The notes: generated by a model not told the origin, from the sequence alone. Positions 1 to 11,950 are shown, counted from the stretch's first letter. The stretch: DNA of 64,000 bases from Megaleporinus macrocephalus (GCA_021613375.1 CM038714.1:42187623-42251622), one strand, 5' to 3'. Numbers and translations are program-made.

Positions 1-50
1 ATTAGTGGGGCCTAAGCCTCCATTACTCCTTAGCAGAATTAGCCTTGAGG
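1..50 (+). repeat. 50-bp direct duplication, copy 1
   Basis: This 50-base block recurs at 501-550 in the same orientation with one difference (attagtgggg versus attggtgggg). The homology stops abruptly at position 51, where a GAAT microsatellite begins. Because it starts at the window edge, the duplicated unit may extend further left. Origin unknown. Confidence 0.85.
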
Positions 51-56
51 AAAACT

Positions 57-98
57 GAATGAATGAATGAATGAATGAATGAATGAATGAATGAATGA
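57..98. repeat. (GAAT)n microsatellite
   Basis: About ten perfect GAAT repeats. Fish SINE tails often end in such tetranucleotides, but no SINE body can be seen on either side. Confidence 0.95.
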
Positions 99-500
99 TA
101 TACGAAGGAACATCCTCCTCTAACACCCTATAAAGTCCATGTAAAGTGTTCCATGACAAGTTCTCACAATCCTAACCCCTCTCCTCCCTATTCCTATGAG
201 AGTCCAACCACAGTTCCAAGAGGTTCCAGCCTTTTAGCTACAGGCAGAATTGGTCCAACAACTCTAACTGAAGTTCTCAGTCTTCCCTCATACAATCACC
301 ACACTTTTCACTGACCTTTACTTTTTGATTCCAGTGAAAGAAAGTTTAAAGTTTGCCGTTTGACGTATTCAATTTCTTTTTACTTCACAGAATGTGAGCA
401 AAAGCCGTAGATAACACAGCGCAGAGATTAGCCAGTTTATTTGAGATTATGCAACAGTATGGTGGGGGGTTGAGGCAAGTTTTAGGTTTGCGCGATGCTA

Positions 501-550
501 ATTGGTGGGGCCTAAGCCTCCATTACTCCTTAGCAGAATTAGCCTTGAGG
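501..550 (+). repeat. 50-bp direct duplication, copy 2
   Basis: Second copy of the block at 1-50, displaced by exactly 500 bases with 49/50 identity. The flanks differ on the right; on the left the comparison is cut by the window edge. Confidence 0.85.
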
Positions 551-1771
551 CTCTGAGGCAGAAAGCTTCCGTGTTTTAGTACTTAGCGTACTACTTTGGG
601 CGAGTAAACTGTGTAAGTGTTATCTTTTTTCTTTTTTTCCCTCCGAACTATCACTGGAAGGCTTTAGAGGACTGCAGACTAAAAGAAGTGCAGATTCGAC
701 AAAGCCTGGGATGAAACAGGAGCTGAGTGAGCGGACCCCCGCTGCCTCAGACGGAGCGCTCGTGCCCTGGAGTCTGTCAGAGACGCAGGCTGAAGGCTTT
801 CTGTCTCTTTACTGAGCGAAAGCAAGCAGTTTTTAGCCCCCCCTATGGCATTAGTCATTCTTTCCTCTGTAATCTGGGGAAGCAGGGGGAGATCACCAGC
901 TCTTTATTTACGGCTCTATAATGATCAGACTGGCGCTCAATTACCCTCCGAATACAAATAAGCATCAAAGAGGGCTATACTCACACATCCAAACTGCAGG
1001 GAAATATTATTTAAGGAATACCTCAAAGCTCTTGACCTTATAAAGGCTAATCACAAACTAGGAAAGGGCTAAACATAACCTGCCCTGCTCCTGCTCATGG
1101 CTGCTCCTTGCTAGCTTTGAGGAGTGGGTGCTCTTGTAATGGTATTATAACTCAGAATGAATGGATAAGACATATCTGCTCATGCCGAAATGCTGTTAAT
1201 CCTATATTAATTGTATATCTTGTCAGTTTCGAATGCGTTTGGCCGTGTGAGTGTGTGGTATATGCAAACACAAGCGTCTAGGAGTAACTAAGAACATGTT
1301 TCAAATGAGTTGATGCACTCAAGATGTTCCACTACACTCTCTAGCCATCTAACAATAACCTAAATCAACTGAAATGTTTACATTATACTGACTAAATGAA
1401 TATATCTTGTCAGAGGTTGTGAGGGGGCTGTCTATAAACATTTACCATGGCTTAGATTATCAATATGAGGGAGATAAACAGATGTCAGCGTGAGGCAAGT
1501 TGTGTAAGTAGGTCAGTGTCTATTTAACGGGGCAGTTGTGACTCTCCAGTAGCCGTGCTAAGGTCACCTGTAGTTGAAGACCCACTTCTCAAATAAAGGT
1601 GGATCACTAATCAGCCAACCCATCAGCAAACCCATCAGGTACAGATCCGTTTTGGTTTTTTTTTTTGTTCATATCAATATTCATGTTGAAAGCTTCACAA
1701 AGTTTTGGCGTTTTGTGGATTTGGTGGCCAATCTGGTGGAAATGTGTAGCTGCATGCAACATGTGGAAAGA
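551..1771. other. No gene recognised
   Basis: Mixed-composition sequence with no recognisable coding frame, RNA gene or repeat. Short open frames (for example 727-921) show no family resemblance. Confidence 0.5.
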
Positions 1772-2006
1772 CCCCGGTTTCCTCCGGGTACTCCGGTTTC
1801 CTTCCACATGTACAAAGATATGCATTATAGCTTGATTGGTCACTCTAAATTGCCCGTAGGTGTGAATGTGTGAGTGAGTGTTGGCCATGCGATGGACTGG
1901 CGAACTGTCCATGGTGTACCCCGCCTTCGTCCGATGACGCTGGGATAGGCTCCAGCCCCACCGTGACCCCGACTAGCGGGATTAAGCGGCAGATAATGGA
2001 TGGATG
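1772..2006 (+). mobile_element. V-SINE-type retroposon, 5'-truncated
   Basis: The run contains ccggtttcctcc, then a block like tctaaattgcccgta, then gatggactggcgaactgtcc, gctgggataggctccagc, and ends in a ggatggatg-type tail. These are the central and 3' parts of the tRNA-derived V-SINE superfamily (DANA/HE1-like) of fishes. The tRNA-like head seen in the sister copy at 33066-33386 is missing here. Retroposed by a partner LINE and non-autonomous. Two open frames that overlap it on opposite strands are not genes. Confidence 0.8.
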
Positions 2007-2037
2007 TGTTAAGACCCCTTCCTTAAGTGGATGAATC

Positions 2038-2655
2038 TAGTGATGGGGAGTTGATTCCAAAAGAGGCGATTCTTTGATTCCAACATGACTGGGAGTATAA
2101 GTCAACTCTTGGAAAATGAATCTAAGAGTTGAAATTCTTGGGGTCGACCCCACGTCTTCATATCGTAATCTGATTGAGGAAGATTCTGATGGAGGTGAAC
2201 GCAAGAAAACATAATAAAACAAGTTCCGTTACCCGTCTCAAACAACGGCTGCTTGCCTGCTGTGAGATTTGCCAGCTTCTTATTCAGATTTCTGCTCCAC
2301 CTTTTGGAACCGACGTATCAGTAAGTTAACTGCTGAGTCACTGAAGGTAAACTGAAAGCAACGCAAACAACAAAAAAGAAAGAGTTTGAAAAGGAATTAG
2401 AATTAAAAAAATTCTGATTACAGTAATGTTTTTTTCCATGTATCATGTTAAATAAACTAAATACTCCTAATATGACTATAACCTATAGCTATTTAAAATG
2501 TGGTAAACCACATATATGATGGTTTAATCTTTGCTGTATTGCTTTATCATTGACTCTTGTACACCTTTGGGAAAAATTCAAGGAGTCGACTCCAGCAGCA
2601 AGAGTCAAAAGTTGGAGTGGACTCCAGAAAACCCAGAATCAATAGCTATTGAATA
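2038..2655. mobile_element. Possible hAT-type non-autonomous element (degraded)
   Basis: Starts tagtgatggggagttgattc and contains GATTC/GAGTC-type palindromic motifs near both ends, including ggagtcgactcc at about 2580. This resembles fish hAT non-autonomous elements. No clean 8-bp target duplication was found and the right end is uncertain. Confidence 0.35.
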
Positions 2656-2699
2656 GCAAGGACAGTTTAAATACTCAGTCCTATCCAGAGTAACTTTAA

Positions 2700-3170
2700 C
2701 TTAGTGGTTCGGGCTGGCTGGAGTAATGTTACACTCAAAGTTAAAGATTAAGGCCCGCTGCCTATTCAGTAGCGGCCCATTCCCAGTTATAGCTGGGTAC
2801 CGGCTGTCAGTGTGACAAAAGAGGTAAGCAGTAAACGAGTGCAGAAGCATCCCTTTGGTTGCCTCTCCCAGACACCTTCCATATGGAAAGGGCTTAAGAG
2901 CCGAAATCAGCGCAGCGCAGAAACTGCCGTTATTTCCCACGGTGCCTCTGCATTTAATGATAGCTCTAATTGGCCAATGGCAAGCGCAGCACACAATCCC
3001 ACGAGCTTCGGAACATGACATGAAGCAAAACAAACAGCGCTCCATCATCCTCCTCCAGCCCGGCATGTTCAAATAAGGGCTTAGTGGGAACAGACCTTCC
3101 TCCCAGAGATCCAAAGCTCCAGCCCGAGCGGCAGTCTGGCTGCAGTGCTTTCACAAAGACACCTGTCATG
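2700..3170. other. Repeat-poor island with CCAAT palindrome
   Basis: Compositionally complex, with no repeat resemblance. It carries the palindrome ATTGGCCAAT at 2969-2978, which is two overlapping inverted CCAAT (NF-Y-type) sites. Overlapping open frames on both strands have no recognisable domain. Such islands are candidates for conserved non-coding elements, but conservation cannot be judged from one sequence. Confidence 0.25.
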
Positions 3171-3659
3171 TCAGCGATATAGACAAATGAAAACAGTTCT
3201 GGAAAAAAAGCAAGCGTTTTAGCTCTGAATGCCTTTCTCCACTGAGAATGACATTTTTATACACGCAGAGTCTCGGGTCCGGTTTTTACACCTGCTGTTG
3301 TGTAGAATTCTGTGTTAATGTAGGTTAGGTTTGAAAAGGTTTGCTGAGTTCATTATTTTCAGCGGTCCTTTCTTTTTTTGTCTCCTACATTCTCAGTATG
3401 GTCCTAGAAGGTCCTTCTGTTTGGCACATTATTGGCTGTTTGACTTTATTTTAAAGACACCAGCTATTCTTTTGTTTCATAGCCGACATATTGTTTAGCC
3501 TACATTTGCTGTGTGAACAGTGGGGAACCCTGAAAGTCTTCTAGGCCTAATTTTTTGTTTTAATTGTTTTAATTGGAAAGGATTTAAATATTGAAATGCC
3601 CAGCAGAAAATGGTTGTCAGAACCCAACAGAATTGAGACAAGAGTTTTGATATATGGCA

Positions 3660-4170
3660 TGTGAAAAAAGGCAACGTCAAAAACAGTCCGCATCAAAACC
3701 AAATTAGCCAAACAGAAACCAAGAGACATACCAAACAGACGAAATGAGATAACAGGCGAGAAGGGCAAGGCAAAGGCAGAGTCGAAAAAACAAAACAAGG
3801 TCATACACGCAATCCATTATACAGGGTTTGGGGGGAAACAGAGTCGAGGGACGGAAAAAGTTAATAATAGAAAAAAAAATATCATAATAGTAACTAGAGT
3901 ATTGGAACGCTTCGTAATGCTGCAACAGACAAAACTTAGCAATAAGCATAGAACATGACTGAACCAGGTGACCCAGACCATTAGTATGTCACATGACTCT
4001 GGTTGGAAATCATGTGACTGGTAACAGAGTTCTGGGTAATGGAGTTCATAGTGTTGGTTTGGTCTCGGGAACTGACGGGACACGTGACAATGGTCCAGTC
4101 AGGATTTTTTACTTTGGTACCTATAGCCATCTCGCTGGTTAGACCTTTACCATATTTTGCTCCTCTCAAC
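3660..4170. repeat. Probable dispersed repeat, unclassified
   Basis: The text (gggcaaggcaaaggcagagtc, then a stretch ending gacgggacacgtgac) resembles a dispersed fish repeat I have seen before but cannot name. No terminal repeats or target duplication were identified. Four antisense open frames overlap it and none resembles a transposase or gag/pol protein. Confidence 0.3.
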
Positions 4171-4860
4171 CTAAAATGAATGCATAATGGCTAACGCTTC
4201 CATAAGAACTTTCTGACCAATCACAAGGCTGACGTCTCTTGCCCCGCTCACATAAAACTGAGTCAGAGAACCTTAGCAGTCTACAGCTTAACCAGCATAA
4301 CCAAAAACTAGCAAGCTGAGTCTGTCGCTCAACTATTGGTTTATCCATACATGGCCGTTTGCCCATTCCGAAATGAAAACCATGTACATCAATCCAGTGT
4401 TCTTTACTGAAAGAGTCTAACTACAGAAGTCAGAACTACAACATATCAGATCAAATATATGTTCATTTTCACTTAAGAGCTTTTAAATGTCTCAAATGTG
4501 TTTAATCTACAATGACTGGTAAATATGTATGAGCACCAGCATTAGTCGACCACTGTTATGCTATACCATCATAGAAGTGATTCCTGTGAATGAGTTTTGA
4601 CATATTTGGCCCTAGCTGAAGGTCTAGCTCTAATAGTCTTGGCACACCCCTGTATATCAACACAGTGCATTTAATCTACTTCTAAATCTGATAATAGTTT
4701 GGCACTGCTGCCGAGAGCGTGACCTGAGTGGATATATAATTATATGGATGGTAATGAAGCAGAGGAAAAGATGTTTATGATACATAGCTGGCAAATATTT
4801 TCATGCAGTATAAATGGTTTATGTTTTAGAATTTACAATTTATACCAAGAAAGGGGGCTA

Positions 4861-5068
4861 TACAGTTATGTGTAAAAGCTTGGGTGTCCTTGGTCAAATT
4901 ACTTGTTTTGTGAAAACCAGTACACATCCCTTATTAAGATGTTTAGCAAATATTTTTCAGGAAAAAAAATCATATTTCATATTAAATTTGATTATTTTTT
5001 ATTTTTTAACGCATTTTCACTTTGGAAATTAACAAAATTAGGTGTATTCAAACTTGACTATAATGGTA
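4861..5068. mobile_element. Tc1/mariner-type MITE
   Basis: The left end, tacagttatgtgtaaaagct, sits next to a TA dinucleotide. The right end, near tcaaacttgactataatggta, is a diverged inverted copy of it. The layout (about 200 bp, TA-flanked, no coding capacity) matches the small Tc1/mariner derivatives of fish genomes. The interior is AT-rich with T and A runs. A 72-codon open frame across it is incidental. Confidence 0.6.
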
Positions 5069-6463
5069 TGGGTTTTATACAAGGATGGGTTCTTTGAAAA
5101 ATATAGGCTTTGTGGTGCAGGTTTAGCTATTTGTTACATAGTATGTTAAATGTGAACACGCAGCATCAATACACTTTCATCAGAAAATCTAATAACTCCA
5201 TTGTTATTACTGCTACAACCTCTTTTTTAATGTTATCTGGCCACTGTGATACACATTGTGTGAACCTTCTGTTCTGTTAAGTTACTTTACTGTTACTCCA
5301 TCTTCTAAAATAGTCACTGTTTCAAAGATACAAGTTTTTTTATCACCACTATTGTTGTATTAAGGCGCACGAGGGATAGGTCAGCAGTAAGCATCAGATC
5401 TGTGGTTTTCTTAGTAGCTCCAGCAAGAACAATTCTGCAGCACAGGACATCTCTTTCGGAGAGCCATTATTCAAACGAAAGGGCGGAGGAGGGCGAGATA
5501 AACACCTGGCATCCAACATCTTGGCTGCGGCGTCAGATCAAAGCTTACTGATAGCAGCGTGCTCTCAGACATATGCAGACTGTACTGTCTCTTCAGGTAT
5601 TACATACATTATGTGCCAGTGACTGGAGGCAGACGGTTTCAAAGCAGAGGTAGACGTGTTGTGAATGCACTGGAGATATTGTGACTAGGTTGACTAGGTT
5701 CTGTAAATACGTCTCTGCTCCAGGCTCAGATTTTTTTTTCTGTTAAGTCTGTTGGACAGACATCTCGTTCAGCCTCGTAGCCTTCTTTGTTTAGAGTTTT
5801 ACATTAAGGTGTAATTCATGGTGAACGTTGAGCTATCAGGCTAGGCTATCTTACTGTAGCTAATTGAAACTAGGCAGGTCGGAAATGACTAATTGGCCCC
5901 CATGCTACCCTTAGCTTAGCTACATACTTCAGAACCAAAACAAACCTACATCTGACCTATGTAGCCTATGTATCAAGGTGACGATCGTTTGGTCGAGACG
6001 TAAACAAAGCCGCTCAGAGTGGTTTGACGTGAAACGATCCATTACAGAGAAACTTACTGACTCACATTCCTTCACAGTGGTGTTCGTAGGAACCAGCAAG
6101 TATAACCGTTTTGTTTACGTTCCAAAATCACCAGTCAACCTACACGTGCCAGTTTTTATATATAATGATAATGTTTCTATATATAATTCCTGATCTTTGA
6201 GGAATATCTTTGCCTCACTGGTTATACCTCTCCACACTGATTGGGTTCAGAGCCCCAGAGAACACAGAATAAACTTGGGTGTTATATGAAACATCTTGCA
6301 AAGCACTGATCTGGGACCTATCTGGGAGCTGTGTGGGCGTGGCCAGTGAGCAGCTTGATTGACAGTTCTCTCTCTCCATCACTTCTCGCCTGCTCCAACA
6401 CTCATACAGAAGTAAAAATCATTATCCAGCTTTGATGTGACGCTAACGGTGTGACGCTAACAG
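5069..6463. other. No gene recognised
   Basis: No coding exon or clear repeat. 5370-5600 is more GC-balanced. The text tgtgggcgtggccagtgag near 6330 is of a kind common in dispersed fish repeats, but no element could be bounded. Confidence 0.4.
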
Positions 6464-6650
6464 ATGTGCAATCGGATGGACGGATGAAGAAACAAACAGA
6501 TGGATGTATGTACGTAGAAAGGAGCAAAGAAATGGACAAACAGATGTGCAGATAGACACACGAATGGACAAATAGATGTCACTTGGCAATGAGTGAATGA
6601 AGGAGCGGATAAATGAACAATGTTAGATAAACAAATGAACAAGCACAGAC
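6464..6650. repeat. Degenerate tetranucleotide tract (GGAT/GACA/AATG type)
   Basis: Imprecise short-period repetition of ggat, gaca, aatg and aaac words on a purine-rich strand. It is an old, mutated microsatellite. The antisense 61-codon frame here, rich in Cys, His, Phe and Ser, is a by-product. Confidence 0.65.
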
Positions 6651-7793
6651 TTCAGGCTTGTGATTGGTTAGGAGATGCTCATGGAAGTGTGACTCAGGAT
6701 TAGCACTGCCCAGTTTACATTGAGAGGACAGATATATGGTGAAATATGTTGGTCATGTATCGGTCAGTGGAACATTATTCAGCAGGTATGGTTGGTGTAT
6801 ACAGTATTTACTGTTTGCCTGCGAGAACAAGATTTAACTCATTTAAAAAGAAAACACAGATTTAGGTTATTTGGGCCTTTAAACTCAAAATTATTCAAAG
6901 ACAAAGTATCAAACACCTTAAAACAGGGTATCATTGCTGTCTAAAGAAAAAAAATGAGGATCTCTAAAGTGGCAAGAGGGCCACAAAATACATTATTTTT
7001 AATGTAAAACTTGTTTCCATGCTGATTTGGAGCGTTTCTATTTGTCTATTAAGTTTGACTTCACAAATGTAAATGGTGGCTGCTATATTCATATCCATAA
7101 CTTGAACAATTCAGTTTTTCTAGAACAATCCATTTCACTTTGATCATTCTGACGTTCTTACATCTTACCCATTTAAAAATACAGACAATTGGTGGAATTT
7201 TTCTTTCAATTCAAATCAATTCAAATCTAGAAATGAAACCAATCAATCGTGTGGAGGTAGATAGCGAGTATAGGTCTTCATGAAGTAAAGCCAGAAGTTA
7301 TATTTTGACCCGTCTGTGCTGCAGTTCTATGATGTAAAGAATGTGTGCTCTGTATTTGAGTGCTGCTGCTACACTCATGCTGGTGCACGATTATACATGA
7401 CTCATTGCGCTAAAGAGCCAACTGCCATCTTCTTTTAATGTAGCACTTTATTTGATTTCAAATGCCGGTTTAAAAGAGAAAATACTGTTTTTTTTTATCT
7501 ACAGCTCATTTAAAGTACTAGAAATGCTGTAGTCCTGATATGTTCTATAGTTTTTATAAAAAGGCTAAACACCAGCATTCTTATTTTCATTTACTCATTG
7601 ACTGCAGCGAGGCAGAATCGTACAGTAGATCACAGCCAAAGATATTTATGGACCTTGAGTTTGCTCAGCCAGTCAGTCATGTTCGTAATAGAGACTTCTC
7701 AACAACATGTGTTTGTAGATGATGGTAAATAATGGTGTCCAGTGTCTAATTCTGCCTTTTCTGCTGAATACACTGCAAACAGTTCAAATATTG
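6651..7793. other. No gene recognised
   Basis: AT-rich sequence without recognisable exon, RNA gene or repeat. Confidence 0.4.
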
Positions 7794-7929
7794 TACACTG
7801 TAAGGACAAAAGTATTGGGACACATCTCTTACTCATGAAATTTAGGCGTTCCATTCAGTCCCATTGCCACAGATGTATAAAATCAAGGACCTATCTATGT
7901 AGTCTGTCTTTACACACGTTTGTAAAAGA

Positions 7930-8490
7930 GTGGGTTGTTCTGAAGAGCTCACTGTATCATTATATTATTATAGTATTTTAATAGGCTGCCACTGTTGCCT
8001 CCTAGATATTCCACTATCAACTGTGAGTGAAAAGTGGAAGCATTTAGGAGCCACAGCACCTCAGCCATAAAGTGGCAGACCACGTAAACTTACAGAGCGG
8101 GTTGCCGAGTGCTGAGGCGCAAAAGTTGCCAACGCTCTGCTGAATCAGTAACTGCAGAGCTTACAGAGCGGGTTGCCGAGTGCTGAGGCGCAAAAGTTGC
8201 CAACGCTCTGCTGAATCAGTAACTGCAGAGCTCCAAACCTCTTCTGTGTGCACTGGAAGCTTCATGACATGGGCTTCCGAGGTCCATAAATCATGATTGG
8301 GTGGGTTTGGTGTGAAAGAACGTGACTGGCCTGCACAGAACCCTGACCACAACCCCATCGAGCACCTTTGGGATGGACTACCACAGAGATCGCAAGCCAG
8401 GCCCTCTCGTCCGGCCTCATTCCCGTAGACACAGTCCAAAATCTTGAAGAACGCCTTCCAAGAAGAGAGGAACCTGTTATAGCTGCAAAC
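7930..8490 (+). pseudogene. Tc1 transposase remnant
   Basis: Tc1 transposases bind the terminal repeats through two N-terminal helix-turn-helix domains and cut through a C-terminal DDE triad. Here the N-terminal text is readable in broken frames (ccactatcaactgtgagtg, agtggcagaccacgtaaac, gtgctgaggcgcaaaagttg). It is followed by ttgaccagt-free sequence and then a segment reading roughly DWPAQNPDHNPIEHLWDGL at about 8322-8380, the conserved motif around the second acidic residue. The first catalytic region is deleted. An exact 71-bp tandem duplication also shifts the frame because 71 is not a multiple of three. Dead gene; family assignment is secure. Confidence 0.85.
8090..8231 (+). repeat. Perfect 71-bp tandem duplication in the Tc1 relic
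   Basis: 8090-8160 and 8161-8231 are identical over 71 bases. Since the surrounding transposase is heavily mutated, identity at every base points to a duplication much younger than the insertion, or to an assembly artefact. Confidence 0.95.
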
Positions 8491-8619
8491 AGTATTAATA
8501 TATGAGTGTCTATGGAGGTAGAATGGGATGTCATAATGTGTAGGTGTCCCAATACTTTTGTCCCTATAGTGTATATCTGTTTTTTCCATATCCTTTTTTA
8601 AAAATAAAAAAAACATAAG

Positions 8620-8695
8620 CTCCTAATTGAACCGTTCCTGATGAAAGGCCTAATAGAAATAGTCCATAATGACTTGGAATACAATCTTGGTACAA
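8620..8695 (+). repeat. Possible fragment of dispersed family X
   Basis: The text taatagaaatagtccataat followed by gacttgg resembles the core of family X (see 45776-46040): a phrase like accaatagaa, then ctccaaaa, then agcttgg. Short and diverged. Confidence 0.3.
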
Positions 8696-8968
8696 TAACA
8701 GACTTTAAAGATTTAAATTGAACATTGTAAAGGTTTTGTTATGACAACAGTGATACTGTTGCTTCAAAGTCGTATACTTTGGTTATTAATCGATGCAGTA
8801 AGTGCAAACATAGTAATTATCCTTTTACATATTCATGGCTTTGTAAACCGCTGAAAGTACAACATCAAAGACACTCATCTGTTATTCGTTTACAGCTCAG
8901 TGTGAGTTTCCCACTCACAGCTGTGCTGCTCTGCTGGATCGAATACATCTTACAAGCCTTCCATTATT

Positions 8969-8992
8969 ACACACACACACACACACACACAC
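8969..8992. repeat. (CA)n microsatellite
   Basis: Twelve AC dinucleotides. Confidence 0.95.
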
Positions 8993-9003
8993 GTGCACCA
9001 AAC

Positions 9004-9060
9004 TAGTGCTGCACAGTATATCGTCCGTTATTGCGATAGCAATGATATGCAAATGAGCTA
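9004..9060 (+). mobile_element. Left end of a hAT-type MITE
   Basis: Starts tagtgctgcacagtatatcg, close to the TAGGGCTGCACGAT terminus shared by many fish hAT derivatives. No right partner was found. It may end near tagggatgag at about 9181. Confidence 0.4.
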
Positions 9061-9329
9061 ATGGTAAGTTGTGCTGATAACATCCACGAGGATCAAACCT
9101 CACATGTTCTAGATACATTTCTTGTGGGTTGGTAGATGAATCGAGATATTTAGATGATCCAACAAAATAATGATTATAATTAGGGATGAGTACGTTATAA
9201 GCTTTGCATTATCAGTTTAGCTTCTGCTCAACGTTATATGAGATATATGAGATGTCTCAACTCTATACTCCACTAAAGGTCAGCTAAGAGTCCTCTTCTA
9301 TTTTAGTGAGAGCTTCTTATTTGTTTAAA

Positions 9330-9660
9330 GAACGTATAGAAAAACTGCTACATCCATCGATACTATGAGTTGGTGATTTAAATACATCTCTAGGATGCTC
9401 TGGAATGCATCATCAGTGATGTTCCTGGGGTCATCGGGTAGTTTCGGGTCTTTCAACCTCACTCTGGTGACCCATCCGGGCTTTATCCAAAGCCACTGTG
9501 TGGCTTTCTCTGCAGCTTCTGTTATGGAACGTATGACTCCCCTCTTAACAGCTCCGGTCACTCCTAGCCCTGCCAGAGCTTTGCAGGTTGAACAGCCCGC
9601 AAACCCCCTGCAGCCCACTCTCGATAGGTTCGGAGTGAGCCCACCAGCCCTGCTTCCACA
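9330..9660 (-). pseudogene. LINE ORF C-terminal fragment (R2/NeSL-like, restriction-like endonuclease type)
   Basis: On the minus strand, about 95 codons remain open and include GCRGFAG, then VKRGVIRSITEAAEKATQW and LWIK. I recognise this spacing (a GCRGF patch followed about 25 residues later by TEAAE-A-WLW) as the extreme C-terminus of site-specific-type LINEs that carry a restriction-like endonuclease. No reverse transcriptase domain lies upstream within reach, so this is a 5'-truncated copy, as is usual for LINEs. The open frame continues past the motif into PKLPDDPRNITDDAFQ, which I do not recognise. Identification rests on memory of the motif; a unique host exon cannot be excluded. Confidence 0.45.
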
Positions 9661-9719
9661 TAGGAAACATTGCAGAAAGGTGGCAAATAAACAAGAAGCT
9701 TGAGGTCATTTAACATTCA

Positions 9720-11055
9720 AATCAAATATTTTATTAAATAATTCTTGTTGAATTACTTAGAAACTCACTGTTTGCTGAAAGGCAGAAGAAACTACTTTGT
9801 GAAAAGGCTAGTACCAGTTTTCTACCGAATTGGTACCATGTTTCAGACTTATAACTGACTTGGACTCTAGACTGTAGTCCTTTAGCTTTCACCTAATAGC
9901 TTGTTGTGTTTATTTTATTCAACAGAATGATTAAGCACTCAATTTTGTCACAAACAAAACAATCACAATACTTTTATTTAAGTCTTTCAGGAGTGACTGT
10001 GTTTGTAGTCAACCAAAAACACTAGCAAATGCAGCTGTACACACTTACATATCTGATATTTTAATTGAAACACAAAGAAAGTTTGCTTAATTACAGAAAA
10101 TTAGTGTTTTTTTAGTGTTACACACTGATTTTCATCCAGCTTCTCACCATGTGGCTGTGAGGGACAGGGATGCAGCTTCACGTCCTCCTCTTAAATGCAG
10201 GGGTGTGGCTAAAATAAGGCCCCGCCTGTGGACTAGAACTGAAGGTTTTTTTTTATTTATTTAAAAATGAAACTCATAATAAATACTAGACCTAGAATGA
10301 TAAAATGAATCAAAAAGATAAAACAAATATTTGAAAATAGTGTTAATTAAGATTAGACACCTAATAAAATGCACTCTATAGATGATGTTGATTTTGTATA
10401 CATCTCAATTGATGTTTTGGCTTAAAGTAGATCGTGACATAAGCCTACCTAATGTCTGAATATTGAATTTGCTGTTTTATAGGTCCAGTAGAATAGTCCA
10501 TATATTCTCCATACACATTCTGTTGCACGACAGTAGAAGACCCCAGTGTATACAGACCTGGAGCAGGGGCTTAATCTGGGAGAAAATGCAGTTTTAACTA
10601 AATTTGGTGGAGTTAACAGACAAGGTAACAGACCAATGGCATCCTAGTCCATTATAGTACAACAGTGGGATGCTGAGATGAGCATTGTTTGCACTGTTTG
10701 TCTGCCTGATGTTACCAGTATGTGGTTTCCTTTCGAGTTTTGGTGTATTATACATAGTACCTCAGTCGCAGTGCCTAGCTGTTTAACTGAGATGGACTTT
10801 CTCTCTGAATGAAACTTGAACCCTCACACTTCTCTTCCCGGCTCTGTTGCTCACCTGGATTAGAGAGCGCTTACATTGTAGCCCCCTCTGCAGCCGTTTG
10901 GAGACAGACTTTTTATCCACATGTGACCCATGGAGCCCTTTTATAGTTGAGTTCCTAACTGGCCTCCTGCTGCCGGCCCTCAGCTCAGCGCCTGAGTGTG
11001 GAAGAGGAGAACATTTAGCAGTGAAATTTAAGCTCTTTTTGGATTCTCTGCAACA
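9720..11055. other. No gene recognised
   Basis: AT-rich to about 10,500, then mixed. Nothing assignable. gtgtggctaaaataaggccc near 10,204 is the sort of text seen in dispersed repeats. Confidence 0.4.
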
Positions 11056-11079
11056 AAGAGAGAGAGAGAGAGAGAGAGA
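11056..11079. repeat. (GA)n microsatellite
   Basis: Twelve GA dinucleotides. Confidence 0.95.
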
Positions 11080-11726
11080 TTAAGAACTTGCAAGGCAGAT
11101 GTACGAGGCCTATCAGGCACAAATTGAAGGCCTGAAAAAGCATGTTACATATCAGTAACTGCTCAGTTTATACTCCCTGTGCCTGGACTAACTACACTAT
11201 TCTGCTTTACGCATATGCATTTCAAGGAGGATCTGGCAAACCATGGGTGGGGATTCTAAATGTGGCTGATTATATATTCCGTTATATTTTCCAAAGCTTG
11301 GGCAACTACAGGTGTCTAAGTCTGCTATTAAAACGAAACACTGTTATATAACAACAGCAGCTACTCAAACTGTAGTCTACTACTGCCAAAGCGACTTAAC
11401 CACCACATTCGACAAAGCTCGCTGGATTGGTGAGGTCGCCAGTCGTGTGTCAACCCAATGCTATACTATAAGAACTGCATGACGCAGTGGTGATTCTTTA
11501 ATCAGTGGCCCGACCCAAACGATTGGCTCTACATCTGGTCTGACCACAGGGCATAGATTTCCAAAGATTGCTTTCAATGTTCTGCAATGCCTTATCCAAA
11601 GAATAGTCTGGCGTGCTTGCACTCCCAGATGTTCCTCAGCATTATCTCTGAGCTGCAGACAACACGGCCATAAAAATATTTCCAAATGACCCCGAATCGT
11701 GGTAGCCTACATCATCTAAAGCAGCA

Positions 11727-11950
11727 GTGTCCAAACTTTTTTCAACGGGAGCCAGGACAATATCAGAAATACCTAAGGGCCAGTCTCTCTTTAAAAAAGT
11801 ATTATTCCTAAATTATACATAACACTGTATTAAAGAAACACACGTGTACAGAATGATGAATAAATATTTAATTTATACATTTAATTAGAGCGTAATTGCA
11901 GCAGCTGATTGCAGAGTGCTGAACAACATTCCTGCATCAGGTATCTTCAG
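11727..11950 (+). mobile_element. hAT relic, left part
   Basis: Begins cagtgtccaaacttttttca followed by gggagccagg and aagggccag, a typical hAT terminus for fish. The element is truncated and directly followed by a LINE-type tail. Confidence 0.45.

Larger units (their letters stand above)
7794..8573 (+). mobile_element. Tc1-like DNA transposon, internally deleted
   Basis: The ends form inverted repeats: ggacaaaagtattgggacac at the left and its inverse gtgtcccaatacttttgtcc at the right, with TA at both edges, as expected for Tc1/mariner. The body matches the transposase gene of this family in order: helix-turn-helix region (about 7930-8231), then the C-terminal part (about 8300-8490). The central catalytic region is gone, which shrinks a roughly 1.5-kb element to 780 bp. 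It cannot move by itself. A 151-codon antisense frame (8161-8616) is a shadow. Confidence 0.9.

Noticed and set aside
8161..8616. 151-codon antisense frame
   Set aside because: It runs opposite to the recognisable Tc1 transposase text and covers the terminal inverted repeat.
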